A stretch of DNA of 64,000 nucleotides from Rossellomorea sp036867415 (lineage in GTDB: Bacteria > Bacillota > Bacilli > Bacillales > Bacillaceae_B). How positions within the stretch are numbered: position 1 is the first letter of the stretch; every line of letters begins with the position of its first letter. The stretch is taken from contig NZ_JBAJHU010000004.1 in the NCBI RefSeq assembly GCF_036867415.1, positions 186,001-250,000 of the forward strand, given 5' to 3'. Shown piece after piece: positions 25,941 to 35,145 of this stretch. The notes under the pieces were generated by a model, which did no database searches, was not told the origin of the DNA, and saw only the letters and a program-made list of their open reading frames with translations. A program made the position numbers and the translations under genes.

Positions 25941-26879
25941 TTACGCCAGCGATGACATGACGTTCTTAACAGATTCAGCAGATTTTGCCAGTTCAGATTG
26001 TTCTTCTTCTGTGAGTTCGAGCTCGATGATTTTTTCGAGTCCGCCGCCGCCAAGGATGGTCGGTACGCCGAGGTAGATTCCCTCGAAGCCGTATTCGCCT
26101 TCCAGGTATGCTATTGCCGGGATGACGCGGCGTTGATCTTTAAGGATCGCTTCCACCATTTGAACGAGTGAAGCCGCAGGGGCATAATAAGCGGATCCAT
26201 TGCCCAACAGGCCGACGATTTCGCCTCCGCCTTTGCGGGTGCGTTCGACGATTGAATCCAGACGGTCTTTTGGAATCAATGTTTCCAAAGGGATCCCTCC
26301 TGCGTAGGAGTAGCGGATCAATGGAACCATATCATCCCCGTGTCCGCCAAGGACGAATCCAGTCACATCTTTGACTGACAGGTTCAATTCCTGTGCAACG
26401 AACGTACGGAAACGGGCAGTATCGAGCACACCCGACTGACCGATCACGCGTTCTTTAGGGAACCCGGAAGCTTTGAAAACTGTGTATGTCATGGCATCAA
26501 CCGGATTTGTAAGTACGATGATGTAGCAGTTTGGAGAATACTTGACGATTTGCTCTGTTACAGATTTCATGATTTTTTGATTGGTCTGAACAAGGTCATC
26601 ACGGCTCATTCCAGGCTTGCGTGCAATTCCGGCAGTGATGACGACAATATCAGAATCCTTCGTGTCTTCATAGTCTGAAGTACCGATGATGTCTGCATCG
26701 AATCCTTGGACGGGACTTGCCTCAAGCATATCCAATGCTTTCCCTTTCGTCGGATCTTCCATTTGCGGAATATCAACGAGCACTACATCCCCAAGTTCTT
26801 TTTGAGCAAGCATAAGTGCAGTCGTCGCACCTGTGAATCCTCCGCCGATCACTGAAACTTTCCTGCGTTTAATTGTCAT
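25941..26879 (-). CDS. mdh: Malate dehydrogenase
   Basis: This 312-residue LDH-like MDH interconverts malate and oxaloacetate with NAD. It has the nucleotide-binding GGGFTGATTALMLAQK (about 12-27), VDIP with the Asp that selects NAD, the malate-binding ARKPGMSRDDL loop, and catalytic His in GGHGDDMV. Last gene of citZ-icd-mdh, 81 bases after icd. AGGAGGAG precedes two consecutive ATG codons; the second (26879) has the better spacing and gives the family length. Confidence 0.97.
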   Translation of the reverse strand: MTIKRRKVSVIGGGFTGATTALMLAQKELGDVVLVDIPQMEDPTKGKALDMLEASPVQGFDADIIGTSDYEDTKDSDIVVITAGIARKPGMSRDDLVQTNQKIMKSVTEQIVKYSPNCYIIVLTNPVDAMTYTVFKASGFPKERVIGQSGVLDTARFRTFVAQELNLSVKDVTGFVLGGHGDDMVPLIRYSYAGGIPLETLIPKDRLDSIVERTRKGGGEIVGLLGNGSAYYAPAASLVQMVEAILKDQRRVIPAIAYLEGEYGFEGIYLGVPTILGGGGLEKIIELELTEEEQSELAKSAESVKNVMSSLA

Positions 26880-26960
26880 CATAGCTCCTCCTGTTCTTAA
26901 AATAGATATAACAGAAGCACTCCCTCAGGAATGCTTCTGCTCGTGACATATTGTTGTGGA

Positions 26961-28232
26961 TTACTCCATGTTCTCGATTAATGCAGTACCGAATTCAGAA
27001 CATTTCACTTCAGTTGCTCCATCCATCAGGCGGGCAAAGTCATATGTTACAACTTTTGAAGCGATTGTTTTTTCCATTGATTTCGTGATCATATTAGCAG
27101 CCTCGGACCAGCCAAGGTGCTCAAGCATCAATACTCCGGAAAGGATTACGGATGATGGATTCACTTTATCCATTCCAGCATACTTAGGGGCTGTTCCGTG
27201 CGTTGCTTCAAAGATCGCATGTCCGGATTCATAGTTGATGTTCGCTCCTGGAGCAATACCGATTCCGCCTACTTGTGCTGCAAGAGCATCAGAAATGTAG
27301 TCACCGTTCAGGTTCATTGTCGCCACTACATCAAACTCAGCCGGACGAGTAAGGATTTGCTGTAAGAAGATATCAGCGATTGAATCTTTAACGATGATCT
27401 TTCCTGCAGCTTCTGCTTCAGACTGTGCTTTATTCGCAGCATCTGTGCCGTCAGCTTCCTTGATCTTATCGTATTGAGCCCAAGTGAATACTTTATCTCC
27501 GAATTCTTTCTCGGCAAGCTCATAGCCCCAGTTCTTGAACGCGCCTTCCGTGAACTTCATGATGTTTCCTTTGTGTACAAGCGTCACAGATTTACGGCCT
27601 TCAGCTATTGCATAATTAATTGCGGCACGGACTAAGCGTGATGTACCTTCTTCAGATACAGGCTTGATTCCGATTCCTGACGTTTCAGGGAAACGGATTT
27701 TGTTTGCACCCATTTCATCCTGAAGGAATGAGATTAATTTCTTTACTTCGTCAGAACCCTTAGCGTACTCGATACCAGCATAGATATCCTCTGTATTTTC
27801 ACGGAAGATGACCATGTCAGTGTCCTCAGGACGCTTAACAGGAGAAGGAACCCCATCGAAATAGCGTACAGGACGCAGGCAAGTGAATAAGTCCAATTCC
27901 TGGCGCAGAGCCACGTTCAGAGAACGGATCCCTCCGCCTACCGGAGTGGTAAGAGGTCCTTTGATGGCGATGAAATATTCACGGATCGCTTCAAGAGTAT
28001 CGTTCGGAAGCCATTCACCCGTTTTGTTGAATGCTTTTTCACCGGCATAAACTTCTTTCCATTCGATTTTGCGCTCACCTTTGTAAGCTTTTTCCACTGA
28101 TGCATCTAATACGCGCTGAGCTGCTGCCCAGATATCAGGACCTGTCCCGTCACCTTCGATAAATGGAACGATTGGATTGTTCGGCACATTCAACTGGCCG
28201 TTTTGATTTGTAATCTTTTCACCTTGTGTCAT
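26961..28232 (-). CDS. icd: Isocitrate dehydrogenase (NADP)
   Basis: This 423-residue NADP-ICDH oxidatively decarboxylates isocitrate to 2-oxoglutarate. FIEGDGTGPDIW lies near the N-terminus, the substrate loop is GGGIRSLNVALRQELDLF, the metal/substrate region is NLNGDYISDALAAQVGG, and HGTAPKYAGMDKVNP is the cofactor segment. Start 28232 is chosen by GGAGGT six bases upstream and the family start; an upstream in-frame ATG would add 20 non-family residues. Middle gene of citZ-icd-mdh. Confidence 0.98.
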   Translation of the reverse strand: MTQGEKITNQNGQLNVPNNPIVPFIEGDGTGPDIWAAAQRVLDASVEKAYKGERKIEWKEVYAGEKAFNKTGEWLPNDTLEAIREYFIAIKGPLTTPVGGGIRSLNVALRQELDLFTCLRPVRYFDGVPSPVKRPEDTDMVIFRENTEDIYAGIEYAKGSDEVKKLISFLQDEMGANKIRFPETSGIGIKPVSEEGTSRLVRAAINYAIAEGRKSVTLVHKGNIMKFTEGAFKNWGYELAEKEFGDKVFTWAQYDKIKEADGTDAANKAQSEAEAAGKIIVKDSIADIFLQQILTRPAEFDVVATMNLNGDYISDALAAQVGGIGIAPGANINYESGHAIFEATHGTAPKYAGMDKVNPSSVILSGVLMLEHLGWSEAANMITKSMEKTIASKVVTYDFARLMDGATEVKCSEFGTALIENME

Positions 28233-28354
28233 TATGTAACCTCCATTTTTATTCATGATCAAAGGGGATGACCCATAAGTGCTTCTTGGCAATCAGAGTC
28301 ATTCCCCTTCTTATTTATTACACCAATATTTTTACTTTTTGTAAATATTGATGA

Positions 28355-29473
28355 TCAACCTCTTTGGTCAACCGGCACATATTTCTGTTTGCCGGGCCCC
28401 ACATAATCAGCACGAGGGCGGATTAAGCGGTTATTTGAATATTGCTCCAGAATGTGGGCAAGCCAGCCGGATACGCGGCTTACAGCAAAGATCGGAGTGA
28501 ATAAGTCATGATCGATGCCAAGGCTGTGATAGACAGATGCCGAATAGAAATCAACATTTGGCGGAAGCCCTTTATTCGCTGTGAATACTTCTTCGACCTT
28601 CACAGACATTTCATAATATTTACTTTCTCCTCTAAGCTCAGTCAGCTTTTTGGACATTTCTTTAAGATGCTTGGCACGCGGATCACCTTGTTGGTATACA
28701 CGGTGGCCGAATCCCATGATCTTTTCTTTCTTCTCAAGTTTATCCAAAATGTAAGGTTCAGCTTTATCAACAGAACCGATCTCAGTCAGCATCTTCATGA
28801 CCTGTTCGTTCGCTCCGCCATGGAGAGGTCCCTTCAAAGCGCCGATTGCAGCCGTTACACCGGAGTAAACATCCGAAAGTGTAGCGACACAGACACGTGC
28901 AGTGAATGTGGAAGCGTTTAACTCGTGATCGGCATGAAGAACAAGAGCTTTATTGAACGCTTCGATTTCAATCGGCTCCGGATCTTTACCGGTCAACATG
29001 TATAGGAAATTAGCTGCAAATCCTAAATCTTTACGAGGGGCGATCGGTTCTTGTCCATTACGGATTCTCGCAAAACTCGTTACGATTGTAGGGATCTTCG
29101 CTTGAAGACGGACCGCTTTCATGTAGTTTGCTTCCTCTTCCATCACATCTGCCTCATCATCATATAGGCCAAGCAGTGAAACCGCAGACCGCAATGCAGC
29201 CATCGGATGCACTTCTTTGATGTTGTACATCTTGAAGTGATCAAGTACTTCCTGAGGAAGAGCCATGTTTTCCGCTAATTGGTCTGTCAGCTCCTGCAAT
29301 TCACTTTGAGTAGGAAGTTTAAGGTGCCACAGTAAATAGATTACCTCTTCAAATGTGGCGTTGTTTGTTAAATCATCAATGTTGTAACCGACATATGTAA
29401 GAGTGTCATCGATGATTGAACTGATGGATGATGTAGTGGCTACAACTCCTTCTAGTCCGCGAGTCGCTGTCAT
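28355..29473 (-). CDS. citZ: Citrate synthase
   Basis: CitZ (372 residues) condenses acetyl-CoA with oxaloacetate to begin the TCA cycle. It is the short, dimeric Gram-positive type. Catalytic histidines lie in LHADHELNASTF and GFGHRVYQQGDPR, with the conserved Asp in PPNVDFYSASVYH. First gene of citZ-icd-mdh, with a 230-base leader, a SigA promoter, a CcpA cre site at the start point and palindromes upstream, so glucose repression is expected. GGAGAGA precedes the ATG. Confidence 0.98.
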   Translation of the reverse strand: MTATRGLEGVVATTSSISSIIDDTLTYVGYNIDDLTNNATFEEVIYLLWHLKLPTQSELQELTDQLAENMALPQEVLDHFKMYNIKEVHPMAALRSAVSLLGLYDDEADVMEEEANYMKAVRLQAKIPTIVTSFARIRNGQEPIAPRKDLGFAANFLYMLTGKDPEPIEIEAFNKALVLHADHELNASTFTARVCVATLSDVYSGVTAAIGALKGPLHGGANEQVMKMLTEIGSVDKAEPYILDKLEKKEKIMGFGHRVYQQGDPRAKHLKEMSKKLTELRGESKYYEMSVKVEEVFTANKGLPPNVDFYSASVYHSLGIDHDLFTPIFAVSRVSGWLAHILEQYSNNRLIRPRADYVGPGKQKYVPVDQRG

Positions 29474-29688
29474 AATAATCTCTCCTTTGAATGTATTTCC
29501 CTTTTACCCATTTTCATATGAGCATAAAACCCTGACAGAAAATTTGTATCGGGCTTGTTTGATAAAAGTAAGTAAATTACCTATTGAGGGCTTTAAATCG
29601 ATTTAATTCCTGCGCTGAGCGATTGCTCAATCCCCGTACAAAAAATGATTCCCTGTGCCTTGTTGTTACCGGCAGGGAAGCAGTACTT

Positions 29689-29737
29689 GGGATGCGCTTA
29701 CATTTTCTATTATAAACAATTATCTGACATTTGTGAA
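29689..29737 (-). promoter_or_regulatory. citZ promoter and cre site
   Basis: -35 TTCACA (29737-29732), 17 bases, -10 TATAAT (29714-29709) on the minus strand. ATGTAAGCGCATCCC (29703-29689) fits the CcpA cre consensus WTGNAANCGNWNNCW except the last base and lies at the start site, where CcpA would block RNA polymerase. Confidence 0.75.
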
Positions 29738-29762
29738 CGAAAACGCTCGAATTTATCTAAAA

Positions 29763-29782
29763 TTATTTTTCTAGAAAAATAA
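29763..29782. promoter_or_regulatory. 20-bp perfect palindrome upstream of citZ
   Basis: TTATTTTTCTAGAAAAATAA is a perfect palindrome about 26 bases before the citZ -35. It suggests an operator (CcpC- or CodY-like in composition, though neither consensus fits exactly). Confidence 0.45.
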
Positions 29783-29870
29783 AGTTTTCAATAAACACTC
29801 TACTGAAACATTGTAAACGTTCGTTATGCTACTTGCAAAACTACTGCTTCAAAATAACATTCTGAAATAT

Positions 29871-29886
29871 TCTGTATATACAGAAA
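29871..29886. promoter_or_regulatory. 16-bp palindrome upstream of ytvI
   Basis: TTCTGTATATACAGAA is a perfect 16-bp palindrome 70 bases before the ytvI start, in the citZ-ytvI divergent region. No factor assigned. Confidence 0.35.
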
Positions 29887-29954
29887 TTTAAACTTCCTTT
29901 CATTTCCTGTCTCTTATAAAATAGAAGATAATAGACAGGGTAGGGGGAACTCAG

Positions 29955-31073
29955 TTGAACTTGGAATATGTATATCGAACGATTCGCTTCCTTGTGGTGA
30001 TTGCAGTCATCATACTTTCTTTATTTACTTTGTATTACATTTGGAAACTGGCATATCCTTTCGTCATTGCCGTGGGAATCGCATTATTGATCAATCCATT
30101 AGTCAATATGCTTGAAACAAGGGGCAAACTTCCAAGGGTGTGGGCCGTAGTCCTCTCACTGTTTCTGATAGCAGGGGTATTTGCAGGCCTCATCACCCTG
30201 CTGATTGCCGAAATTGTTTCGGGTGCAAATTATTTATCAGAAGTGCTTCCTCAACACGTCCGAACACTTGTGACCTTTGCTGAAGATTTCATCGTCGGTC
30301 AGGTGATCCCGTTTTATCACCAGATTGCAGGGATCTTTAAAAATCTCGATGCAGGTCAACAGAGCACGATTCTTGAAAACATTGAAACAGCCGGAAGCAA
30401 GGTCGCCCAATCCGCTGGTGATTTTCTCCAAAACTTTTTCCAGAGGCTTCCTCAGCTTATTTCCTGGATACCGAATGCCGCTTCCGTATTAATATTTGCC
30501 GCGCTGGCAACCTTCTTTATCAGTAAAGATTGGTATACATTATCAGCCAAAGCCGATCGACTCGTTCCCGGGAAGGCGATGACTAGCGGCAGAACCGTAT
30601 TCATCGACCTGAAGAAAGCATTATTCGGCTTTATCCGTGCTCAATTCACGTTAATCTCGATTACAGCCATCATTGTTCTAATCGGCTTAATTATCCTTCG
30701 AGTCGATTACGCCATCACCATCGCCCTTGTGAGCGGTTTGGTGGATATCCTGCCTTACTTAGGAACAGGCGCGGTGTTCGTTCCATGGATCGCTTATGAA
30801 TTCATTGCCGGTGACGCCGGGCTCGGGATCGGACTTTCCGTATTATATTTAGTCGTCGTCGTGCAGCGGCAGATCATGGAACCAAAGATATTATCTTCCA
30901 GCATCGGCCTTGATCCCCTTGCCACACTTATCGCTCTCTTTGTAGGGTTCAAATTGATCGGTTTCCTCGGCCTGATCGTCGGACCCGTGGTACTGGTCAT
31001 CCTTTCAACACTGAAGCGAGCCGGAGTGTTTGAAGACATCTGGAGGTTTATCATGGGGGAAAAGCCAAATTGA
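29955..31073 (+). CDS. ytvI: Sporulation integral membrane protein YtvI (AI-2E transporter superfamily)
   Basis: This 372-residue polytopic protein of the AI-2E exporter/PerM superfamily has paired N-terminal spans (about 8-60), a long middle loop rich in amphipathic helices (about 85-165), and a cluster of C-terminal spans with VSGLVDILPYLGTGAVFVPW and VVQRQIMEPKIL, both superfamily hallmarks. YtvI is the sporulation-associated member; its cargo is not known. The TTG start at 29955 follows GGGGGA six bases upstream. It is divergent from citZ. Confidence 0.9.
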   Translation: MNLEYVYRTIRFLVVIAVIILSLFTLYYIWKLAYPFVIAVGIALLINPLVNMLETRGKLPRVWAVVLSLFLIAGVFAGLITLLIAEIVSGANYLSEVLPQHVRTLVTFAEDFIVGQVIPFYHQIAGIFKNLDAGQQSTILENIETAGSKVAQSAGDFLQNFFQRLPQLISWIPNAASVLIFAALATFFISKDWYTLSAKADRLVPGKAMTSGRTVFIDLKKALFGFIRAQFTLISITAIIVLIGLIILRVDYAITIALVSGLVDILPYLGTGAVFVPWIAYEFIAGDAGLGIGLSVLYLVVVVQRQIMEPKILSSSIGLDPLATLIALFVGFKLIGFLGLIVGPVVLVILSTLKRAGVFEDIWRFIMGEKPN

Positions 31074-31095
31074 AATCGGTTTCTTTAAAAAATTA

Positions 31096-31484
31096 AAAGA
31101 AGTCGGGACAAAACGATTAAAACCCGAACTTTATTGAATACCATTATTCAATAAAGTTCGGGCTTTTTATTAATTATGAAAAATGTACATTTAGTTTTAG
31201 CTTGTTCCAGCGGTTGAGACGAAGACTCCTGCGGGAAAAGTAGCTTATGTGAGACCTGTCCAGCTCCGGCGGCTAGAGGCTCGAGGTCATAAGTCAATCA
31301 AGCCAAAAAGGCAAAAGCGCCTTTCCGGCTTGCTCGCCTTATGCTTGTCGCCTCTGAGCGAGCCGCCTCCGCTTTTCTAATTGTCCAGCTCCGGGACTTA
31401 GAGGCACACGGGCTACCCGCGGAAAGCGAAGTCTTGTACGGAAATCATTAGCGGTATTTAGAGTCAACACTTTTGTCCCAGCTA
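31096..31484. repeat. Complete nested repeat element (copy 3)
   Basis: The outer ends are GTCGGGACAAAAC (31096-31108) and CTTTTGTCCCAGC (31471-31483). A strong hairpin follows the left end. The inner element (about 31207-31455) has inverted ends CCAGCGGTTGA...AAGACTCCTGCGGG and its counterpart CCGCGGAAAGCGAAGTC...AGCGGT, and encloses one hairpin unit (about 31255-31390) that is the reverse complement of the units at 13.9 kb. It fills the ytvI-fxsA gap; no gene is seen. Confidence 0.85.
31123..31162 (+). terminator. ytvI terminator, part of the repeat element
   Basis: 18-bp perfect stem on CCCGAACTTTATTGAATA, then CTTTTTATT on the plus strand. It lies inside the outer repeat and probably stops ytvI transcription. 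Confidence 0.8.
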
Positions 31485-31494
31485 ACTTTTCTTA

Positions 31495-31881
31495 TTACCG
31501 ATAGATAATGAGGTTCCCGTTATTGAACCATTTTTTAAATAATTTATAGATAAAAGGTTTAAATAGTTTCCGGGTAGGCGGAAGAAGCAATAAAAAGCCG
31601 GTTGCATCAGTGATGAAGCCAGGTGTCAGCAACAGTAATCCCCCGACCAGTATGCATAATCCGTCAATGATCACATCGCCCGGGAACTGAGCGTATTGCA
31701 TGTCCTCACGTGCTCTCCTGATCGTTTCGAGCCCCTGTCTCTTTGCCAGGTAGGCCCCTGCAATCCCTGTAGCTATGATCATCAACACGGTCGGTACAAC
31801 GCCGATTGCTTGTCCAGCCAGAACCAGGATCCCGATTTCCAAAGCCGGTACTACAATTAAAAGCGGCAAAATATATCTCAC
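31495..31881 (-). CDS. fxsA: FxsA family membrane protein
   Basis: This 128-residue protein has the FxsA core: an N-terminal pair of spans with PALEIGILVLAGQAIG and IATGIAGAYLAKRQGLETIRR, then GLCILVGGLLLLTPGFITDATGFLLLLPPTR in two further spans and a basic C-terminal tail. In E. coli FxsA overproduction blocks exclusion of phage T7 by the F factor; its cellular role in bacilli is unclear. GTG start at 31881 follows GGAGGAATTCC. Located between pyk and citZ as in B. subtilis. Confidence 0.9.
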   Translation of the reverse strand: MRYILPLLIVVPALEIGILVLAGQAIGVVPTVLMIIATGIAGAYLAKRQGLETIRRAREDMQYAQFPGDVIIDGLCILVGGLLLLTPGFITDATGFLLLLPPTRKLFKPFIYKLFKKWFNNGNLIIYR

Positions 31882-31982
31882 GAGGAATTCCTCCTGTTAT
31901 TATGACTTGCTTCTATCATTATAACATATTGCGGTGGACGAGGATTATTCCGCAAACCTCAGCCTATCAGAGACCAAAGTAA

Positions 31983-32012
31983 CCGGCGCCTCATGTGAGA
32001 CCCCGGTTTGCT
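31983..32012 (-). terminator. Possible weak pyk terminator
   Basis: AACCGG...CCGGTT stem with a long loop after the pyk stop; no good U-tract. Confidence 0.35.
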
Positions 32013-32021
32013 GCTTAACTG

Positions 32022-33782
32022 TTAAAGTACACTTGCATGGCCATTGTAGATGACTCCGCGAGTGGCATCTACCGTGATTTCCTGATCATTTTCAAACAGG
32101 GAAGTAGCATTGTCCACTCCAACTACGACTGGAATGCCTAAGTTGATTCCTACAACGGCTGCGTGGCTTGTCAGTCCGCCTTCTTCCACGATCAGCGCCG
32201 AGCATTTTTCAAGGGCAGGCATCATATCCTTGTCTGTACCGATTGTGACAAGGACTGAACCCGGCTGAACGTTTTTCACAGCTTCCTCTGCGCTGGAAGC
32301 CACTACAGCTTTCCCATAAGCAGATTTGCGTCCAATCCCCTGACCTTTGGCAACAATGTCGCCGACTACATGGATCTTCATCAGGTTAGTCGTTCCGGAT
32401 TCCCCGATTGGAACACCCGCCGTGATCACGATCAGGTCCCCATGTTTCGTCATGCCTGAATTCATGCTTTCTTCCACAGCCATATCCAGCATTTCATCCG
32501 TTGTGGATACTCTGCGTCCGACTGTCGGGTAAACGCCCCATACAAGAGCCAGTCTTCTTGAGACAGATTCTGTGCCGGTGACTGCTACGATCGGTGCTTT
32601 AGGACGATATTTCGAAATCATCCGTGCGGTATGACCGCTTTCCGTCGGTGCAACGATTGCATTCACATCGAGGTTAATTGCAGTATGTGCCACCGACTGG
32701 CCGATTGCGTCTGTCATGTTATGATCGCTTTCTTTGCTGCGGGCTGAAAGGATTTCATTGAAATCCAGGGCAGTTTCCGCTCTTGATGCAATATTATGCA
32801 TTGTTTGAACCGCTTCTACAGGATATGTACCTGCAGCTGTTTCGCCTGATAGCATAATAGCATCCGTCCCGTCAAAGATGGCATTGGCAACGTCACTTGC
32901 TTCCGCTCTTGTGGGTCTTGGATTGCGCTGCATGGAGTCAAGCATTTGAGTGGCAGTTATCACTGGCTTACCTTGTGAATTGCACTTCTTGATCAATTGC
33001 TTTTGTACAAGAGGTACTTCTTCTGCAGGGATTTCGACACCAAGATCACCACGTGCAACCATCAATCCGTCGGATACTTCAAGGATTTCATCGATATTAT
33101 CAACGCCCTCTTGGTTTTCGATCTTAGGGATGATTTGAATGTGAGATGCATTATGTTCTTCCAATAACTGACGGATTTCGAGTACATCCGTTGCACGGCG
33201 TACGAATGAAGCTGCGATGAAATCGACTTCCTGTCCGATACCGAAAATGATATCTTTCGCATCTTTATCCGTGATTCCAGGCAGATTGACAGAAACGCCA
33301 GGTACGTTTACACCTTTTTTATTTTTCAGCATACCTGTATTGGCAACCGTAGTATGAATTTCGCCATTAGCTTTATCGATATCCGTTACTTCAAGGCCGA
33401 CAAGCCCGTCATCTAAAAGAATTTTAGAACCGACGTGGACATCATCGATCAACCCTTCGTATGTCACGGAGAATTTCTCTGGTGTACCCAATACTTCTTT
33501 CATGGATACGATGACGGATGCTCCCTGCTGAAGTTCAAATCCGTCATTCTCCATGTTATTCGTACGGATTTCAGGACCTTTTGTGTCCAGCAGGATCCCT
33601 ACATTTTTACCTGCTTTTGCAGCTGCTTCACGAATATTGATGATCCGTTGACCATGTTCCTCATGGTCACCATGGGAGAAGTTCAGACGGGCAACATTCA
33701 TGCCCGCATCAATCAACTGAGATAATTTTTCTACACTTTCACTGGCAGGGCCAATGGTACATACAATTTTAGTTTTTCTCAT
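32022..33782 (-). CDS. pyk: Pyruvate kinase
   Basis: Pyk (586 residues) makes pyruvate and ATP from PEP. The TIM-barrel core starts KTKIVCTIGPAS and contains IIPKIENQEGVDNIDEI and the MVARGDLGVEIP signature. The usual C-terminal allosteric domain is followed by the extra domain of Bacillus enzymes (about 475-586) with a PEP-utiliser His in GGLTSHAAVVG. GGAGG precedes the ATG. It is 34 bases after pfkA, so the two control points of glycolysis are one operon. Confidence 0.98.
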   Translation of the reverse strand: MRKTKIVCTIGPASESVEKLSQLIDAGMNVARLNFSHGDHEEHGQRIINIREAAAKAGKNVGILLDTKGPEIRTNNMENDGFELQQGASVIVSMKEVLGTPEKFSVTYEGLIDDVHVGSKILLDDGLVGLEVTDIDKANGEIHTTVANTGMLKNKKGVNVPGVSVNLPGITDKDAKDIIFGIGQEVDFIAASFVRRATDVLEIRQLLEEHNASHIQIIPKIENQEGVDNIDEILEVSDGLMVARGDLGVEIPAEEVPLVQKQLIKKCNSQGKPVITATQMLDSMQRNPRPTRAEASDVANAIFDGTDAIMLSGETAAGTYPVEAVQTMHNIASRAETALDFNEILSARSKESDHNMTDAIGQSVAHTAINLDVNAIVAPTESGHTARMISKYRPKAPIVAVTGTESVSRRLALVWGVYPTVGRRVSTTDEMLDMAVEESMNSGMTKHGDLIVITAGVPIGESGTTNLMKIHVVGDIVAKGQGIGRKSAYGKAVVASSAEEAVKNVQPGSVLVTIGTDKDMMPALEKCSALIVEEGGLTSHAAVVGINLGIPVVVGVDNATSLFENDQEITVDATRGVIYNGHASVL

Positions 33783-33816
33783 TATTTTATTTACCTCCTG
33801 AATCTTTCACCAATTA

Positions 33817-34776
33817 TTAAATAGAAAGCTCTTTTGAAAGTCGGTACATATCAAGGTCGATTTGGTGAGGCTTGGCAAGTGCTTCGATGATATCATAGTC
33901 AACCATTTCATTCTTTTCGATTCCTACAGCTCTTCCGCCTTTTCCGTTCATCAAGAGTTCAACGGCTCGCGCACCCAATCGGCTTGCCAATACACGGTCG
34001 GATGCTGTGGGCGTTCCTCCGCGCTGAATGTGGCCGAGAACAGAGACCCGTGTATCCATGCCTGTCGCTTCTGTAAAGCGGTTCGCAAATTCGTTACCGG
34101 ACATGACGCCTTCTGCGACGATGATCACACTGTGCTTCTTGCCGCGTTCCTGACCTTTATTCAAACGGCTCACTATATCATTCATGTCAAACTTCTCTTC
34201 AGGAATGATGACTGTTTCAGCTCCGCCTGCCAGTCCTGCCCATAGTGCAATATCACCTGCATTACGGCCCATTACTTCAATAATGAATGTTCTTTCATGT
34301 GAAGTTGCCGTATCTCGGATTTTGTCTATCGCATCAATGACTGTGTTCAGTGCTGTATCAAAGCCGATCGTAAACTCTGTACCGGGGATGTCATTATCAA
34401 TCGTACCAGGTACGCCAACACAAGGGTACCCCCATTCCGTAAGCGCTTTTGCACCTTGATAAGAACCGTCTCCGCCGATTACGACAATACCTTCGATACC
34501 GTGTTTCTCCAGTTGCTGAATCCCTTTTTGCTGGCCTTCTTTTGTCTTGAATTCTTCACAGCGCGCAGTATAGAGCATCGTCCCGCCGCGATGGATGATA
34601 TCGCCCACGGAACCCAGCTCAAGTTTCTTGATGTTGCCATTGATTAAGCCGTTATAGCCCTGGTAAATACCATATACCTCAACACCATGAAAAATAGCTT
34701 TACGAACGACCGCACGAACAGCGGCGTTCATACCAGGAGAGTCACCGCCACTTGTCAGTACTCCTATTTTTTTCAC
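33817..34776 (-). CDS. pfkA: 6-phosphofructokinase
   Basis: PfkA (319 residues) phosphorylates fructose-6-phosphate. ATP-site glycines are in TSGGDSPGMN and GGDGSYQGA, the catalytic segment is PGTIDNDIPGTEFTIGFDTA, and LGHIQRGGTPTASDR contributes to substrate binding. GTG 34776 is chosen: GAGGTG lies six bases upstream and the length equals B. subtilis PfkA, while the upstream ATG and GTG overlap the ribosome site. Starts the pfkA-pyk operon. A TATAAT (34895-34890) and a cre-like dyad TGAAAGCGTTTCA (34994-35006) lie upstream. Confidence 0.97.
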   Translation of the reverse strand: MKKIGVLTSGGDSPGMNAAVRAVVRKAIFHGVEVYGIYQGYNGLINGNIKKLELGSVGDIIHRGGTMLYTARCEEFKTKEGQQKGIQQLEKHGIEGIVVIGGDGSYQGAKALTEWGYPCVGVPGTIDNDIPGTEFTIGFDTALNTVIDAIDKIRDTATSHERTFIIEVMGRNAGDIALWAGLAGGAETVIIPEEKFDMNDIVSRLNKGQERGKKHSVIIVAEGVMSGNEFANRFTEATGMDTRVSVLGHIQRGGTPTASDRVLASRLGARAVELLMNGKGGRAVGIEKNEMVDYDIIEALAKPHQIDLDMYRLSKELSI

Positions 34777-34889
34777 TTTCATCACCTCATGAAGATAAAT
34801 TTATATGTAAAAGAATAAAAAGCAAATTTGTTAATGGTTTCACATATTATCGGTTGATGTCATTTTGAAAAATTCTAATCCACCCATTT

Positions 34890-35006
34890 ATTATAGACCA
34901 TTAGACTATTGATTATTTCTAAAATAACACGAAGAGACAAGCTTCTCAACAAGTTCCCCCTTGGAAATCCAATAGACGAAATACTCTATTAACTGAAAGC
35001 GTTTCA
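34890..35006 (-). promoter_or_regulatory. pfkA upstream region with cre-like dyad
   Basis: The accA-pfkA gap has no gene. It holds TATAAT (34895-34890) with a weak -35 and TGAAAGCGTTTCA (34994-35006), a perfect-dyad relative of the CcpA site but one base shorter than the 14-base consensus. Confidence 0.4.
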
Positions 35007-35096
35007 ACTGTTAAAACTTTCAAAAATATCTTTTGAACGGGACATACCCTGTCTCACTGTTGTTTACAACAAGAACCAATGAGAAGAACCTTAAAC

Positions 35097-35135
35097 AAAA
35101 GGACTGACAAAAGGCTGGTTCCTATTTGTCAGTCC
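35097..35135 (-). terminator. Terminator of accD-accA
   Basis: GGACTGACAAA/TTTGTCAGTCC perfect 11-bp stem and TTTTG tail on the minus strand. Confidence 0.85.
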
Positions 35136-35145
35136 GGTCGTTTTA

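Noticed and set aside
34994..35006. Full CcpA cre for pfkA
   Set aside because: Only 13 bases with perfect dyad, one base short of the usual 14-base consensus; reported as cre-like only.
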